DNA of 64,000 bases. Origin: Paenibacillus lutrae. Lineage in GTDB: Bacteria > Bacillota > Bacilli > Paenibacillales > NBRC-103111. Under the pieces are notes generated by a model. It worked only from the letters and a program-made list of their open reading frames with translations. It made no database searches and was not told where the DNA came from. A program made the position numbers and the translations under genes. The stretch's first letter is position 1. Every line of letters starts with the position of its first letter. This document shows positions 24,928 to 38,291 of this stretch, in pieces. The stretch spans positions 248,001 to 312,000 of the forward strand of contig NZ_RHLK01000003.1 in NCBI RefSeq assembly GCF_009757775.1, given 5' to 3'.

Positions 24928-25070
24928 AGCTTGATCTCCAGCATTAAGGTGGATCATGCTAATATGGATTATAGAAAAGCACTAAGTCAGAGCAGATCAT
25001 CCCTAGAACAGCCATACTGCGGAGCCTTCAAGAGCCGCCGCGGCGCATTTGAAATGACGGAGGAGAAACA

Positions 25071-25577
25071 ATGCAGCAGGACACATACAAGCTAAGGGAT
25101 GCCATCATGAATGATCTTCCCGCGATCGTGCAAATTTACAATTCCACCATCCCAGGAAGAATGGTGACAGCGGATCTTGAGCCTGTGACCGTGCAAAGCC
25201 GTGAAAACTGGTTTGCCGAACACAATCCAAAGACCCGGCCGATCTGGGTGCTGGAAAAGGATGAAAAGGTTTGGGGATGGCTGAGCTTTCAATCCTTTTA
25301 TGGCCGCCCCGCCTACAACGGCACCGCCGAAGTAAGCATATACCTGGACGAAGCTTGCCGCGGACGCGGACTCGGACCCTATCTGCTTGAGAAAGCAATC
25401 GCGGCCTGCCCCGAGCTTGGAATTAAAACGCTGCTTGGATTTATTTTCGGTCACAATGCACACAGCTTGACCCTGTTTGCCCGTTACGGTTTCAGCAAAT
25501 GGGCGGAACTGCCGCGAATCGCGGAGCTCGACGGAATTGAACGCGACTTGATCATTATGGGCAAGCGCGTGGGCTAA
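25071..25577 (+). CDS. GNAT acetyltransferase, phosphinothricin-acetyltransferase type
   Basis: 168 residues, the family length. The Pat/YwnH signature is present: RDAIMNDLPAIVQIYNSTI at the start, WGWLSFQSFYGRPAYNGTAE, and the acetyl-CoA loop CRGRGLGPYLLEKA. These enzymes acetylate methionine sulfoximine, phosphinothricin or related amino acids. GAGGAG precedes the ATG at 25071. The exact substrate is unproven. A terminator follows at once. Confidence 0.88.
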   Translation: MQQDTYKLRDAIMNDLPAIVQIYNSTIPGRMVTADLEPVTVQSRENWFAEHNPKTRPIWVLEKDEKVWGWLSFQSFYGRPAYNGTAEVSIYLDEACRGRGLGPYLLEKAIAACPELGIKTLLGFIFGHNAHSLTLFARYGFSKWAELPRIAELDGIERDLIIMGKRVG

Positions 25578-25584
25578 TTACACC

Positions 25585-25625
25585 AAAAAAGACCTTAACG
25601 CTCTTGATGCGGTAAGGTCTTTTTG
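25585..25625. terminator. Terminator after the GNAT gene
   Basis: AAAAAGACCTTA with its complement around a 15-base loop, T run on the plus strand and A run on the other. It could also end the pyr operon, whose last gene stops at 25708. Confidence 0.88.
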
Positions 25626-25707
25626 GAATTAGCTCTGACTCATCAATGATCAGAACACTTATCTTTGTTTTTGATGCCTGCCTTAATTCCACTTGCTGTG
25701 CCTGGTA

Positions 25708-26352
25708 TCATGCCTGCCCGAATGAAGAAGGGTCTTTACGCCATGCCTGCAGCTTTTCCAAATCAACTGCCGCGATCGCCCCTTGCTCCACAGCAACTTC
25801 TAAAAGCGCATCATAGTTCGACAGGGTATCCAGCGGCATGCCGGCTTCCGAGAAAGCCGCTTTACCGCGGTCTAGTCCGTACGTGAAGATAGCCAGCACA
25901 CCCAGTGCCTGCCCTCCTGCTTCATTAACAGCTTGAGCCGCTTTAAGGGAGCTTCCGCCCGTGGAAATCAAATCCTCAATGACGATAACCTTCTGGCCCG
26001 GCTTCAGCGCACCCTCGATAAGATTTTGCTTGCCATGGCCTTTTGCCTTGTCACGAATATAAATCATCGGCAGACCCAGCTTTTGAGCTACCCACGCCGC
26101 ATGGGGGATACCTGCCGTTGCTGTCCCTGCAACAATCTCCGCTTCCGGATATTCTGCGCGGATCTTAGCTGCAAAGCCTTCTGCAATCGCATCGCGAATT
26201 TCCGGATAGGACATTGTAAGACGATTGTCACAGTAGATCGGCGATTTGATACCGGACGTCCAAGTAAAAGGCTCGTTCGGACGCAGAGCAATAGCCCCGA
26301 TGCTCAAAAGACCTGCCGCGATTTGGCGTTCTTTAGAAGTTTCAACTGTCAT
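25708..26352 (-). CDS. pyrE: Orotate phosphoribosyltransferase
   Basis: 214 residues. Joins orotate and PRPP to give OMP in de novo UMP synthesis. The PRPP-binding motif reads [15 protein letters not shown], and the flexible catalytic loop is [17 protein letters not shown] precedes the ATG. Last gene of the pyr operon, 67 bases after pyrF. Confidence 0.97.
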   Translation of the reverse strand: MTVETSKERQIAAGLLSIGAIALRPNEPFTWTSGIKSPIYCDNRLTMSYPEIRDAIAEGFAAKIRAEYPEAEIVAGTATAGIPHAAWVAQKLGLPMIYIRDKAKGHGKQNLIEGALKPGQKVIVIEDLISTGGSSLKAAQAVNEAGGQALGVLAIFTYGLDRGKAAFSEAGMPLDTLSNYDALLEVAVEQGAIAAVDLEKLQAWRKDPSSFGQA

Positions 26353-26419
26353 ACTTGAATCACTCCGTCTCTTATATTATAAAATGTACTTCACCCATTC
26401 ACCCGTTTACTCGCTCTGT

Positions 26420-27160
26420 TTAACGCTGCGTAACCGAGTCTATAATCCGCTCTATCGCTTCACGCGGATCGGTCGCTCCAGTAATCGGGCGGCCGATTAC
26501 CACATAATCTGTCCCGGCAGCGAATGCTTCCGGCGGGGTCATTACCCGTGACTGATCGCCCAGATCTGCGCCTGCAGGCCTGATTCCGGGTGTCACCGTG
26601 ACGAATTCTTTGCCGCAAGCGGCTTTAACAGCAGCCACTTCAAGAGGAGATGCCACGACGCCCTGCAGTCCGGCCTGGCGGGCGAGCTGGGCGTAGCGGA
26701 CAACCGTATTTTCTACCGGACCCGAGATCCCGATCTCATCGTTCAACACCGTTTGGCTGGTACTGGTCAGCTGAGTAACCGCGATGACTTGCGGCCGTTT
26801 GGCAGAAGAACCGCCTATCGCCTTGTCGACGCCTTCGAGCGCGTACTGCATCATGTGAATGCCGCCAGCCGCATGGACATTAAACATATCCACTCCTAAG
26901 CGCGTCACACTTTCCGAACCGCCTTTTACGGTATTCGGGATATCATGCATTTTGACGTCCAGGAAAACACGATATCCCCGCTGCTTCAGGCCCGTGATAA
27001 AGTCAGGACCCGCCGCATAGAAAAGCTGCATGCCCACCTTCATCCAACATGGAATCCCTTCCAGCTGCTCGATCAGCAACTCTGCCTTCCGCGCATCGGG
27101 GTAATCTAATGCTACCATAATCCGTGCCGCTGCTTCCGCTCTCTCTCCTGCCTGTTCCAT
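26420..27160 (-). CDS. pyrF: Orotidine 5'-phosphate decarboxylase
   Basis: 246 residues. Converts OMP to UMP, the final step. The catalytic Asp/Lys cluster is intact in FLDVKMHDIPNTVKG; VTPGIRPAG and VIGRPITGA form the phosphate site. The first dozen residues (GERAEAAAR) are extra compared with Bacillus PyrF. It starts 126 bases after carB, the widest gap in the operon. Confidence 0.97.
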   Translation of the reverse strand: MEQAGERAEAAARIMVALDYPDARKAELLIEQLEGIPCWMKVGMQLFYAAGPDFITGLKQRGYRVFLDVKMHDIPNTVKGGSESVTRLGVDMFNVHAAGGIHMMQYALEGVDKAIGGSSAKRPQVIAVTQLTSTSQTVLNDEIGISGPVENTVVRYAQLARQAGLQGVVASPLEVAAVKAACGKEFVTVTPGIRPAGADLGDQSRVMTPPEAFAAGTDYVVIGRPITGATDPREAIERIIDSVTQR

Positions 27161-27286
27161 TCACTGCCGCCCCCATTCGCTTCCTTAGTCTGCATTTGTT
27201 CATAAGGAGGGGATGTCACGCGGCCTCCCCGTTATGGAACGGGCAAGCTGGGCGTACATCCCCTGATTTGGTTTATATCCGTGTGC

Positions 27287-30200
27287 TTATGCGTGTACCG
27301 GCATAGCGCGGGAAGAGAAGTTAATCGCTTCGAGCATATGAAGCAGTGCGCGAACCGTATCCAGCGAAGTCATACAAACGACGCCATTCTCTACCGCTTC
27401 GCGGCGAATACGGAATCCGTCGCGTTGAGGTGTCTTACCCTTCGTCAAGGTGTTGACGACGAAGTGGGCTTCCCCGCTGCGGATCAGATCCAGAATATTC
27501 GGCGAGCCTTCGCTCAGCTTGTTAACGGTTGTAACCGGAACTCCGGCTTCTTCAAGCACTTTCGCAGTTCCGCCTGTAGCAATAATCTTGTAGCCGAGCC
27601 TTTGGAAACCTCCAAAGATCTCAACAGCTTCTTCTTTATCCTTATCGGCTACTGTCGCAATGATCGCGCCGGCTGCCGGAATTTTCATTCCCGCACCGAT
27701 CAAGCCTTTGTACAGCGCCTTGGCAAAGTTCACATCGCGGCCCATCACTTCACCCGTTGACTTCATCTCAGGTCCCAGGGTTGTATCTACGCGGCGCAGC
27801 TTCGCAAAGGAGAATACCGGTACTTTAACCGATACAAAGTCATCTTCGGGCCACAGGCCGCTCTTGTATCCAAGCTCTGTCAGCTTTTGACCCATAATCA
27901 CGCGGGTTGCAACGTTGGCCATCGGGATGTTCGTCACTTTGCTCAGGAAAGGAACCGTACGCGAGGAGCGCGGATTCACTTCAATCACGTAAACCTGATC
28001 GTTATGGATGACGAACTGGATGTTGACGAGACCAACTACCTGAAGTTCCAGGCCAATCTTAGTCGTAATGTCGACGATTTGACTCTTGATCTCATCGGAG
28101 AGCGACTGGGGCGGATATACCGCAATGGAGTCGCCCGAATGAACGCCCGCGCGCTCAACATGTTCCATGATACCCGGAATAACTACCGTTTCCTTATCGC
28201 AGATTGCATCTACTTCTACTTCCTTGCCAAGCATGTAGCGGTCAATCAGAACCGGATGCTCCGGATTGATTTTGACTGCATATTCCATGTAGCTAAGCAG
28301 CTCATCATCGGAGTATACGATTTCCATTGCGCGTCCACCCAGTACATAAGAAGGACGAACCAGAACCGGGTATCCGAATTGGGAAGCTACCCCGACAGCC
28401 TGATCCACAGAGGTTACCGTGCCGCCCGGAGGTTGAGCCACATCAAGCTTACGCAATAGCGCTTCGAATTTCTTGCGGTCTTCCGCCTGGTCGATACTTT
28501 CCAGATCGCTGCCGAGGATGCGTACGCCGGCTTTGGCAAGCGGAGCTGCCAGGTTGATGGCGGTCTGACCGCCGAACTGTACGATGACACCGATTGGCTT
28601 CTCGCGTTCGATCACGTTCATGACATCCTCGAAGAACAGCGGTTCGAAGTACAGACGGTCGGATGTATTGAAGTCTGTCGATACCGTTTCCGGATTGTTA
28701 TTGATGATGACCGCTTCATAGCCGGCTGCCTGGATAGCCCAGACTGCGTGAACCGTGGAGTAGTCGAATTCAATACCTTGTCCGATACGGATCGGACCGG
28801 AACCGAGGACAACAACCTTCTCTTTGGTGGTCTCCAGAACTTCGTCTTCTACCTCATAAGTCGAGTAGTAATAAGGCGTTGTGGCTTCGAATTCAGCCGC
28901 GCACGTATCCACCATTTTGTATACGGGCTTAATGTTCTGCGCCAAGCGGTGCGTACGGATCTCAGCTTCGTTCGTGAAGGACTGACAGCCTGCGAGTGAG
29001 CGAATCTCCGCGATTGCGCGATCCGTAAAGCCCATCCGTTTAGCGTCATACAGAACTTCCAGATCCAGTTCAATGGCAGCGATTTCCTGCTCGTAGCGGA
29101 TCATTCCGTCCAGTTTGTGCAGGAACCACCAGTCGATTTTAGTCAGCTCCTGGAGCTGTTCGATGGTGTAGCCGCGCCGGATAGCTTCTGCCAGCAGGAA
29201 CAGACGCTCATCATCCGGCTTCTGCAGGCGCTGCTCCAGGGTTTCCTTGTCAAGCAGATCCGTTTCTTTGAGGAAGAGACGGTGTACACCGATTTCAAGT
29301 GAACGGATTGCTTTATGAATGGATTCTTCGAACGTACGTCCGATCGCCATAACTTCTCCTGTCGCTTTCATCTGCGTCCCGAGCTTGCGGTTCGCCGAGA
29401 TGAATTTGTCGAACGGCCAGCGAGGAATCTTCGATACGATATAGTCAAGCGTTGGCTCGAAGCAAGCGTACGTCTGTCCCGTTACCGGGTTGATGAGTTC
29501 GTCAAGCGTGTAGCCGATCGCGATCTTAGCGGCCATCTTGGCAATCGGGTATCCGGTTGCTTTGGAAGCCAGCGCTGAGGAGCGGCTGACACGCGGGTTC
29601 ACTTCAATCACATAGTATTGGAAGCTGAACGGGTCCAGTGCAAACTGCACGTTGCAGCCGCCCTCGATATTCAGCGCACGAATAATTTTGAGCGAAGCGG
29701 AGCGGAGCATCTGGTACTCGCGGTCTGAAAGCGTCTGGCTAGGAGCCACAACGATGCTGTCTCCTGTATGAACCCCTACCGGGTCGAAGTTTTCCATATT
29801 GCAGACTACGATACAGTTATCGTTTGCGTCACGCATAACTTCGTATTCGACTTCTTTCATGCCTGCAATGCTTTTCTCGACGAGACACTGGGAAATCGGG
29901 CTGTAGCGGATACCTGAAGCTACCGTTTCAACCAGTTCCTCTTCGCTATTACAGATCCCTCCGCCTGTACCGCCCAGCGTGTAAGCGGGACGCACGATGA
30001 TCGGGTAGCCGATCTCATTTGCAAAATCAACGGCTTCCGGCACAGTCGTAACGATAACACTGTCGGGAACCGGCTGCTCGAGCTCACGCATCAGATCACG
30101 GAACAAGTCGCGGTCTTCGGCTTTTTCAATGGCGGTCAGCTGCGTTCCGAGCAGTTTCACGTTCTCCTGCTCCAGCACACCTGCGCGGGCAAGCTCAACT

Positions 30201-30496
30201 GCCATGTTAAGTCCAGTTTGTCCGCCAAGTGTCGGTAAAAGTCCATCCGGGCGTTCCTGGCGGATGATTTGAGTCACGAATTCGAGTGTGATCGGCTCGA
30301 TATAGACTTTATCGGCCATGTTCGTATCCGTCATAATTGTAGCCGGGTTGCTGTTGATCAGGACAACTTCCATGCCTTCTTCTTTGAGTGCTTGGCAAGC
30401 TTGTGTACCGGCGTAGTCAAACTCCGCCGCCTGGCCGATTACGATCGGACCGGATCCGATCACCAGAATTTTTTTGAGCTTCTCATTTTTGGGCAT
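27287..30496 (-). CDS. carB: Carbamoyl-phosphate synthase large subunit
   Basis: 1069 residues from the ATG at 30496, preceded by AAAGGAG and matching the family start ([19 protein letters not shown]). Two homologous ATP-grasp halves begin there and near residue 550 ([20 protein letters not shown]); a C-terminal MGS-like allosteric domain carries the regulatory nucleotide site. It makes carbamoyl phosphate from bicarbonate, ammonia and two ATP with CarA. Its start overlaps the carA stop by 14 bases, so the subunits are coupled. Confidence 0.98.
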   Translation of the reverse strand: MPKNEKLKKILVIGSGPIVIGQAAEFDYAGTQACQALKEEGMEVVLINSNPATIMTDTNMADKVYIEPITLEFVTQIIRQERPDGLLPTLGGQTGLNMAVELARAGVLEQENVKLLGTQLTAIEKAEDRDLFRDLMRELEQPVPDSVIVTTVPEAVDFANEIGYPIIVRPAYTLGGTGGGICNSEEELVETVASGIRYSPISQCLVEKSIAGMKEVEYEVMRDANDNCIVVCNMENFDPVGVHTGDSIVVAPSQTLSDREYQMLRSASLKIIRALNIEGGCNVQFALDPFSFQYYVIEVNPRVSRSSALASKATGYPIAKMAAKIAIGYTLDELINPVTGQTYACFEPTLDYIVSKIPRWPFDKFISANRKLGTQMKATGEVMAIGRTFEESIHKAIRSLEIGVHRLFLKETDLLDKETLEQRLQKPDDERLFLLAEAIRRGYTIEQLQELTKIDWWFLHKLDGMIRYEQEIAAIELDLEVLYDAKRMGFTDRAIAEIRSLAGCQSFTNEAEIRTHRLAQNIKPVYKMVDTCAAEFEATTPYYYSTYEVEDEVLETTKEKVVVLGSGPIRIGQGIEFDYSTVHAVWAIQAAGYEAVIINNNPETVSTDFNTSDRLYFEPLFFEDVMNVIEREKPIGVIVQFGGQTAINLAAPLAKAGVRILGSDLESIDQAEDRKKFEALLRKLDVAQPPGGTVTSVDQAVGVASQFGYPVLVRPSYVLGGRAMEIVYSDDELLSYMEYAVKINPEHPVLIDRYMLGKEVEVDAICDKETVVIPGIMEHVERAGVHSGDSIAVYPPQSLSDEIKSQIVDITTKIGLELQVVGLVNIQFVIHNDQVYVIEVNPRSSRTVPFLSKVTNIPMANVATRVIMGQKLTELGYKSGLWPEDDFVSVKVPVFSFAKLRRVDTTLGPEMKSTGEVMGRDVNFAKALYKGLIGAGMKIPAAGAIIATVADKDKEEAVEIFGGFQRLGYKIIATGGTAKVLEEAGVPVTTVNKLSEGSPNILDLIRSGEAHFVVNTLTKGKTPQRDGFRIRREAVENGVVCMTSLDTVRALLHMLEAINFSSRAMPVHA

Positions 30497-31661
30497 AGTG
30501 AAGTTCTCCTTTCGTGCTGCTGTCTGACTGCTCGGCTTTCCATGCGGCAAGCATTTGCGCCTGGCGTGGAGCCTGCGGATTATCTGTTTGGTGATTGCGG
30601 ATCATTTCCAGGAAATCATCGAACAAGTAGCTGGAATCAAAAGGTCCTGGGGCTGCTTCCGGATGATATTGAACCGAGAAAGCCGGGTATTTGTTATGTT
30701 TAAGTCCTTCGATCGTACGATCGTTATTGTTGATATGTGTAACCGTCAGCTCCGTGCCGGCAATAGAATCTTCTTTAACTGTGTAGCCATGGTTCTGCGA
30801 AGTGATGTAACAACGGCCGGAAATGAGATCTTTGACCGGATGGTTGCCTCCGCGATGACCGAACTTAAGTTTCTCGGTATCCGCGCCGCTTGCAAGTGCA
30901 AACAGCTGGTGGCCCAGACAAATTCCGAAGAGCGGCACTTGGCCCATCAGCTGGCGGACCGTTTCTACTGCATGCGGAACATCTTTCGGGTCTCCAGGAC
31001 CGTTGGAAAGCAGGACCCCGTCCGGTGCCAGGCGCATGATCTGCTCGGCCGTCGTATCTTGAGGCACAACGACGACGTCACAGCCGCGTTTGGACAAATC
31101 GCGGACGATACCGCTTTTAGCTCCGAAGTCTACAAGGACCACACGCTCGCGGTTGCCCGGCGCGCTGAACACAGTCGGCGTAGATACCGTCGAAACCTGA
31201 GTGCACATGAGAGGCGTAGCTTGCATCTGCTCTTTCAGTTCTTCGATGGACAGATCCCCCGTCGTCAGAATGCCCTTCATCACGCCGTGATGACGGATTT
31301 TACGGGTCAGCATCCGGGTATCGATGTCGCTGATTCCGATAATGCCGTATTCCTTCAGCAGGTTGCCCAGCGTATATTGTGCGCGCCAGTTGCTCGGCGC
31401 TTCTTCATGACGGCGTACCACAAAGCCGTGCACGAAAGGTTTCACCGATTCAAAGTCATCCCGGGAAATACCGTAGTTACCGATCAGCGGATATGTCATG
31501 GTCACGATTTGCCCGCAGTACGACGGGTCAGACAATACCTCCTGGTAACCTGTAATTCCTGTGTTGAACACGACTTCGCCTACTGAATTCCCTTCAGCAC
31601 CGAACGATTTTCCTGTAAAAAGCGTACCGTCTTCCAGCAGCAGTCTTGCTTTTGCCTTCAT
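30483..31661 (-). CDS. carA: Carbamoyl-phosphate synthase small subunit
   Basis: 392 residues from the ATG at 31661, behind AAGGAG; this start fits the family ([20 protein letters not shown]). The N-terminal CPSase domain is followed by a class I glutamine amidotransferase with nucleophile Cys in [10 protein letters not shown] and the His/Glu pair in [11 protein letters not shown]. It supplies ammonia from glutamine to CarB. Being within the pyr operon, this copy is the pyrimidine one (PyrAA), expected to respond to PyrR and UMP. Confidence 0.98.
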   Translation of the reverse strand: MKAKARLLLEDGTLFTGKSFGAEGNSVGEVVFNTGITGYQEVLSDPSYCGQIVTMTYPLIGNYGISRDDFESVKPFVHGFVVRRHEEAPSNWRAQYTLGNLLKEYGIIGISDIDTRMLTRKIRHHGVMKGILTTGDLSIEELKEQMQATPLMCTQVSTVSTPTVFSAPGNRERVVLVDFGAKSGIVRDLSKRGCDVVVVPQDTTAEQIMRLAPDGVLLSNGPGDPKDVPHAVETVRQLMGQVPLFGICLGHQLFALASGADTEKLKFGHRGGNHPVKDLISGRCYITSQNHGYTVKEDSIAGTELTVTHINNNDRTIEGLKHNKYPAFSVQYHPEAAPGPFDSSYLFDDFLEMIRNHQTDNPQAPRQAQMLAAWKAEQSDSSTKGELHYAQK

Positions 31662-31704
31662 GCCCCTCAGCTCCTTCTCTATATCTTCAAAGTTGTCTGT
31701 TCTT

Positions 31705-32997
31705 CTATTCGCTTGATTCCGTCCATGCCACCGACCCTGCAACCATGGTCAGCACCGGCCAGCCTTTCAACTTCCATCCTGTAAAAGGTGTATTGCGGCT
31801 CTTCGATAAGAATTCAGCCGGATCCACTTCTTTTTCCTTCTTCAAGTCGATAAGGGTCAAGTCCGCTTCACTGCCGATCTCAAGCTGGCCCCACGGTAGG
31901 CCGAACACATCAGCCGGCACCGAGGTCATACGCTCGATCAGAAAGCCAAGCGACCACTTGCCTGTTGCCACAAATTTAGTGTAGAGCAGCGGGAAAGCTG
32001 TTTCGAAGCCTACAATTCCGAAAGGTGCCAGCTGCATTCCCTTAGCTTTCTCTTCGTCACTGTGAGGAGCATGGTCCGTCACGATCATATCGATCGTACC
32101 GTCCTCCAATGCTTCGATAACGGCCTCAACATCGCGCTTGGAGCGAAGCGGCGGGTTCATTTTCCAGTTCGCGTCCATTCCCGGAATGTCTTCTTCTGAA
32201 AGAAGCAGATGATGCGGACAAACCTCAGCGGTAACTTTAACACCGATCTGTTTACCGAGGCGGATTAACCGGACGGATTGCTCCGTACTCACGTGACACA
32301 CGTGGTAATGTACCCCGGTCGCTTCTGCGAGAAGAATATCGCGCCCGACGTGAATCGCCTCTGACTCGTTCGGGATGCCCTTCAAGCCATGCTTGTCGGC
32401 GAAGGTGCCTTCCGATACGGGAGCGCCTTTCACCATCGTATCATCCTCACAGTGCGCGACGATCGGCATTCCAAGAGCGGCTGCGCGCGCCATAGCGTCC
32501 TTCATCATCTGGGCGCTCTGGACCCCGACACCGTCATCGGTGAAGGCTACAACGCCTGCATCTTTAAGCCCTTCGAAGTCAGTCAGTTCCCGTCCAAGCT
32601 GATTCTTGCTGATACAGCCGTAAGGCAGCACTCTGACTCCGTTGCCTTCCGTTTCAGTTTTGCCTTGGATGAATTTAACCGTATCGACCGTATCGATAAC
32701 CGGCTTCGTATTCGGCATGCATGCGATTGTCGTGTACCCGCCGCGTGCAGCCGAGCGAGTGCCGCTTGCAATGGTTTCTTTATGTTCAAAGCCCGGCTCC
32801 CGCAAGTGAACATGCATATCAATGAATCCGGGGGATACCAGCTTGCCTGCCGCCTCAATCACTTCATGACCCGCTGTCTCCGGCGTTTCTTGCCCGTCTA
32901 ACCGCTGTGCGATTTTCCCGTTCTCTATAAAAAGATGCTTGACCGCTTCTTGGCCGGAAGCATCCAGCGTTGTGCCGTTTAGAATCCAAATTCCCAT
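31705..32997 (-). CDS. pyrC: Dihydroorotase
   Basis: 430 residues, type I dihydroorotase. Closes carbamoyl aspartate to dihydroorotate. Zinc ligands are in PGFIDMHVHLREPG (HxH), with further His in VAHCEDD, HVSTE and the catalytic Asp in VTDHAPH. GAGGAGAGG precedes the ATG. It lies between pyrB (53-base gap) and carA (43-base gap). Confidence 0.97.
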   Translation of the reverse strand: MGIWILNGTTLDASGQEAVKHLFIENGKIAQRLDGQETPETAGHEVIEAAGKLVSPGFIDMHVHLREPGFEHKETIASGTRSAARGGYTTIACMPNTKPVIDTVDTVKFIQGKTETEGNGVRVLPYGCISKNQLGRELTDFEGLKDAGVVAFTDDGVGVQSAQMMKDAMARAAALGMPIVAHCEDDTMVKGAPVSEGTFADKHGLKGIPNESEAIHVGRDILLAEATGVHYHVCHVSTEQSVRLIRLGKQIGVKVTAEVCPHHLLLSEEDIPGMDANWKMNPPLRSKRDVEAVIEALEDGTIDMIVTDHAPHSDEEKAKGMQLAPFGIVGFETAFPLLYTKFVATGKWSLGFLIERMTSVPADVFGLPWGQLEIGSEADLTLIDLKKEKEVDPAEFLSKSRNTPFTGWKLKGWPVLTMVAGSVAWTESSE

Positions 32998-33050
32998 GCT
33001 GCGTATCCTCTCCTCTTATCTGTGTTTAGCAATCGCTGTGAGACTCTGTC

Positions 33051-34717
<1,667 letters not shown>

Positions 34718-34938
34718 TTAAAGGTACCCTATTCACTTGAAGCCCATTATCCCACTTTCGACAAAAGAAGTCAATCGTTATTTCCAACGCTTTTTCCGGG
34801 TATACCGCCTGTTTATAAGGAATGAAACAGCCTGAGGGGCAGTTCATGTCGTTTTTTCTGGACAATGCTATCGCGTAACCCCTCTTCATCTGCTATTATG
34901 GTAAAGATATAAGTTACTATGCAGGAGGAGTGGAACAG

Positions 34939-35649
34939 ATGACTCAAATGAATACAGAAGAAATTATCCAGTTCATTAAGAACAGCCAAAAGAAAACCCC
35001 GGTGAAAGTATACGTAAAAGGAAATCTGGAAGCTGTTGAATTCGGCGCAGAAATCCAATCATTTGTATCCGGTAAAAGCGGTGTGCTTTTCGGAGAATGG
35101 ACAGACATTCAGAAAGTTCTTGAAGCTAACCAAGCGGACATTGAAGATTTCGTTGTCGAATCCGACCGCCGCAATTCTGCTATCCCTCTTCTTGACCTGA
35201 AAGGGATCAATGCCCGTATCGAGCCTGGTTCCATTATCCGCGACAAAGTATCCATCGGGAACAACGCCGTTATTATGATGGGCGCAGTGATCAACATCGG
35301 TGCTTCCATTGGTGAAGGCACGATGATCGATATGAACGCCATTCTCGGCGGACGCGCTCAAATCGGCAACATGTGTCACATCGGCGCAGGCGCAGTCGTT
35401 GCAGGTGTAATCGAGCCTCCATCCGCGCAGCCTTGTGTGGTAGAAGACGATGTACTTGTAGGCGCTAATGCGGTTATCCTGGAAGGTGTACGCATTGGAC
35501 AAGGTTCCGTAGTCGCTGCAGGCGCTGTCGTGGTTGAAGATGTGCCTGAGTTTACTGTAGTAGCAGGTACTCCTGCCCGCGTTATCAAGCGTGTGGATGA
35601 CAAAACGAAATCCAAAACCGAAATTCTTAAAGAACTCCGCGAACTGTAA
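34939..35649 (+). CDS. dapH: Tetrahydrodipicolinate N-acetyltransferase
   Basis: 236 residues from the ATG at 34939 with GGAGGAG eight bases upstream; the GTG nine bases earlier overlaps that site. It acetylates tetrahydrodipicolinate in the acetylase branch of DAP/lysine synthesis. An N-terminal helical cap (to about 85) is followed by a left-handed beta-helix of hexapeptide repeats ([20 protein letters not shown] and on) with the acetyl-CoA loop. Same length as B. subtilis DapH (YkuQ). Followed by a terminator, then the deacetylase of the same branch. Confidence 0.96.
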   Translation: MTQMNTEEIIQFIKNSQKKTPVKVYVKGNLEAVEFGAEIQSFVSGKSGVLFGEWTDIQKVLEANQADIEDFVVESDRRNSAIPLLDLKGINARIEPGSIIRDKVSIGNNAVIMMGAVINIGASIGEGTMIDMNAILGGRAQIGNMCHIGAGAVVAGVIEPPSAQPCVVEDDVLVGANAVILEGVRIGQGSVVAAGAVVVEDVPEFTVVAGTPARVIKRVDDKTKSKTEILKELREL

Positions 35650-35695
35650 GATCCTCAGTCCCTTAGTCGAAGGGTTCGCGCTGATACACATCCCG

Positions 35696-35723
35696 GCCCT
35701 GCGCTGCAAGCGCGGGGCTTTTT
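35696..35723 (+). terminator. Terminator between dapH and the deacetylase gene
   Basis: Ten-bp G+C-rich stem GCCCTGCGCT/AGCGCGGGGC with a three-base loop and five T, 47 bases after dapH. The deacetylase gene thus may be made by read-through or from its own promoter. Confidence 0.85.
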
Positions 35724-35781
35724 CCACACTGGACCCTTATATTCTTACTTTAAGATCAGCAGAAAGGCAGGAGATGCTACC

Positions 35782-36939
35782 ATGACCAGCCCTTATGTAG
35801 AGTTAAGACGCCAATTGCACCGGATTCCGGAGCCCGGATTTCAAGAGTTCAAGACCCAGCGCCTGCTGCTCGATTATCTTGAGACTCTTCCCCAGGAGAA
35901 CATGGAAATACAAACATGGCGCACCGGTATTCTTGTCTATTTAAAAGGAACGAACCCGGTCAAACGGTATGGCTACCGGGCAGACATGGACGGACTTCCG
36001 ATTCCCGAAGAAACCGGTTACAACTTCCAATCCGAGCACCCCGGCTATATGCACGCCTGCGGACACGATCTTCATATGGCGATCGGAGCCGGCATAGTTA
36101 CGCAGTTTGCCCAGACACCGATGAAGGACGATCTCGTCGTGTTGTTCCAGCCTGCGGAGGAAGGACCCGGCGGAGCGCTGCCTATGCTGGCGGCGCAAGA
36201 ACTGGCAGACTGGATGCCGGAGCAGATCGTGGCACTTCATATTGCCCCGGAGTATCCCGTCGGCGTCATTGCGACCCGGCCCGGCATCCTGTTCGCCAAC
36301 ACCTCCGAGCTGTTCATCGATCTGACCGGCAAAGGAGGACATGCCGCCTATCCGCATAAAGCGAACGATATGATCGTAGCCGCTTCCCAGATGGTTTCCC
36401 AGCTCCATTCCATCGTAGCGCGCAATATCAATCCGCTGGATTCCGCAGTGTTGACGATCGGCAAGATGGAAGCCGGAACGAAACAGAACATCATTGCGGA
36501 GAAAGCCCGGCTTGAAGGAACGATCCGTACTCTTTCCGCGGAAGCCATGCAGCTTATCAAATCAAGAATTGAAGCGGTTGCCCGCGGGATAGCAGCTTCT
36601 TACGAATGCCAAATTACGATTGATTACGGATCGAATTACTTGCAGGTGTACAACCATGAAGAACTGACTCGTGAATTTATGGATTGGTTAACCGGCGAGA
36701 GCGATTCGGGCGTTCAGCTGGTGGAATGCACGGAAGCCATGACTGGAGAGGATTACGGTTATTTTCTCGAGAAAATACCCGGCTTCATGTTCTGGCTTGG
36801 TGCCGAAACCCCCTATGGTCTGCACCATGCAAAAATTGAGCCGGATGAACGGGCGATTGGTTTAGCCATCGATACCGTAAGCCGTTACTTCCGCTGGAAA
36901 TCAGGTTCATTGGACGAATCGCCTGCGGTCAACCGCTAA
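35782..36939 (+). CDS. ykuR: N-acetyldiaminopimelate deacetylase (M20D)
   Basis: 385 residues. Removes the acetyl group from N-acetyl-LL-DAP, two steps after DapH. The M20D metal site is visible: [11 protein letters not shown], the Glu pair in [18 protein letters not shown], and the C-terminal HHAKIEPDE. It resembles YkuR rather than amino-acid amidohydrolases, supported by its place next to dapH. The ribosome site AAAGGCAGGAG precedes the ATG. Confidence 0.93.
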   Translation: MTSPYVELRRQLHRIPEPGFQEFKTQRLLLDYLETLPQENMEIQTWRTGILVYLKGTNPVKRYGYRADMDGLPIPEETGYNFQSEHPGYMHACGHDLHMAIGAGIVTQFAQTPMKDDLVVLFQPAEEGPGGALPMLAAQELADWMPEQIVALHIAPEYPVGVIATRPGILFANTSELFIDLTGKGGHAAYPHKANDMIVAASQMVSQLHSIVARNINPLDSAVLTIGKMEAGTKQNIIAEKARLEGTIRTLSAEAMQLIKSRIEAVARGIAASYECQITIDYGSNYLQVYNHEELTREFMDWLTGESDSGVQLVECTEAMTGEDYGYFLEKIPGFMFWLGAETPYGLHHAKIEPDERAIGLAIDTVSRYFRWKSGSLDESPAVNR

Positions 36940-36955
36940 GAGCCGGGCGGCAGCA

Positions 36956-37020
36956 AATAACCCCTTGAATAATCTGAGCGCCTTTGAAGGCCACCGCAGA
37001 TTATCCCAAGGGGTTATTTC
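36956..37020. terminator. Long bidirectional terminator between ykuR and patA
   Basis: AAATAACCCCTTG with its complement, and an inner TAATCTG/CAGATTA pairing, giving a 65-base hairpin with A/T runs at both ends. It lies between convergent genes. Confidence 0.9.
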
Positions 37021-37065
37021 ATTGATAAATATCTGAAGGCGGACCAAAACTTCCGCAAACATCCC

Positions 37066-38235
37066 TTATGTACCGGCTTGATCCAGCTTGCGAATAAACG
37101 CTTGCAGTCGATCCAGCGCACCATCTATAACTTCTAATGAATACGCGTAAGACAGGCGGATGTATCCCTCACCTAGCGGCGAAAAGGCATCACCCGGCAC
37201 AACCGCCACGCGTTGTTCTTCAAGAAGTCTATAGGCGAATTCTTCCGAAGTTAGACCGAACCGCTCAATCGACGGGAACAAATAGAATGCCCCTTTAGGC
37301 TTAACGGCCTCGATGCTCATCTCTTGAAGTCTTGCATAAGTATGCTGCAAACGCTCGGCATAAGATATTCTCATCGGCAGCGCATCGTCACGGCCCGCAG
37401 TTAGAGCTTCAATCGCCGCGTATTGGCTGACCGAGCTCGCGCAGGTCACATTGTACTGATGAACTTTCACCATGTGCTGAGATAAGTATGCGGGAGCAAA
37501 CGTAAACCCGATCCGCCAGCCGGTCATCGAATGAGACTTGGACAACCCGTTAATGACAATCGTTTTTTCCTTCATGCCCGGAATGGCTGCGATAGATGAA
37601 TGAGTCGTCCCATACACCAGCTCGCTGTAGATCTCATCCGAAATGATAAAAAGCTCACGGTCTTGGAGAAGTGCTGCAAGCTCGCTTAATTCCTCTGCCG
37701 TTAAAATTTGCCCCGTCGGGTTGCTCGGATAGCCCAGAATGACGCAGCGGGTCCGTTCGGTCAAATAGGGCTCCAATACGTCCGCGGTCAGCTTGAACTC
37801 ATGAGGCCTTGTATCCACGTATACGGGTATTCCGCCGCAGAGCTTAATCAAAGGCTCATACCCCGGGTAAATAGGACCCGGCAGAATCACTTCAGCTCCG
37901 GGAGTCAATATCGTCCGCAGCGTTATATCCAGTGCTTCGCTGGCTCCATTGGTCACAATAACTTCACTGACTGGATCGTAATAAAGTCCGTATCGGGTGC
38001 TGACAAAGTCAGCTGCCGCTTGCCTTAGCTCCAGCACCCCGGCGTTAGGCGTATACAAGGTCTTGCCTTCCTGAAGCGCACGCTGCCCGGCTTCTACAAT
38101 ATGCAGCGGTGTCGGAAAATCAGGCTGGCCGATTGTGAGCGCGAGTGCATCCGGGATGGAAGCCACTTTGTTAGCGATTTTACGTATGCCGGATATTTGA
38201 ATGTCTTTGACTTGCGGGTTAATCAACGATTCCAT
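37066..38235 (-). CDS. patA: Aminotransferase A (class I PLP enzyme)
   Basis: 389 residues from the ATG at 38235, which matches the PatA start (MESLINPQVKDIQISGIRK); an in-frame ATG 24 bases earlier is possible. The PLP lysine is in VINGLSKSHSMTGWRIGF, with YPSNPTG and SDEIYSELVY around the cofactor. PatA is linked to lysine/DAP metabolism in Bacillus, which fits the adjacent dap genes. Convergent with them. Confidence 0.93.
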   Translation of the reverse strand: MESLINPQVKDIQISGIRKIANKVASIPDALALTIGQPDFPTPLHIVEAGQRALQEGKTLYTPNAGVLELRQAAADFVSTRYGLYYDPVSEVIVTNGASEALDITLRTILTPGAEVILPGPIYPGYEPLIKLCGGIPVYVDTRPHEFKLTADVLEPYLTERTRCVILGYPSNPTGQILTAEELSELAALLQDRELFIISDEIYSELVYGTTHSSIAAIPGMKEKTIVINGLSKSHSMTGWRIGFTFAPAYLSQHMVKVHQYNVTCASSVSQYAAIEALTAGRDDALPMRISYAERLQHTYARLQEMSIEAVKPKGAFYLFPSIERFGLTSEEFAYRLLEEQRVAVVPGDAFSPLGEGYIRLSYAYSLEVIDGALDRLQAFIRKLDQAGT

Positions 38236-38291
38236 GACGATCGTTTCCCCTCTCCCCATTGCTGTGTTCTCATTTCTAAAAATAAACCAGC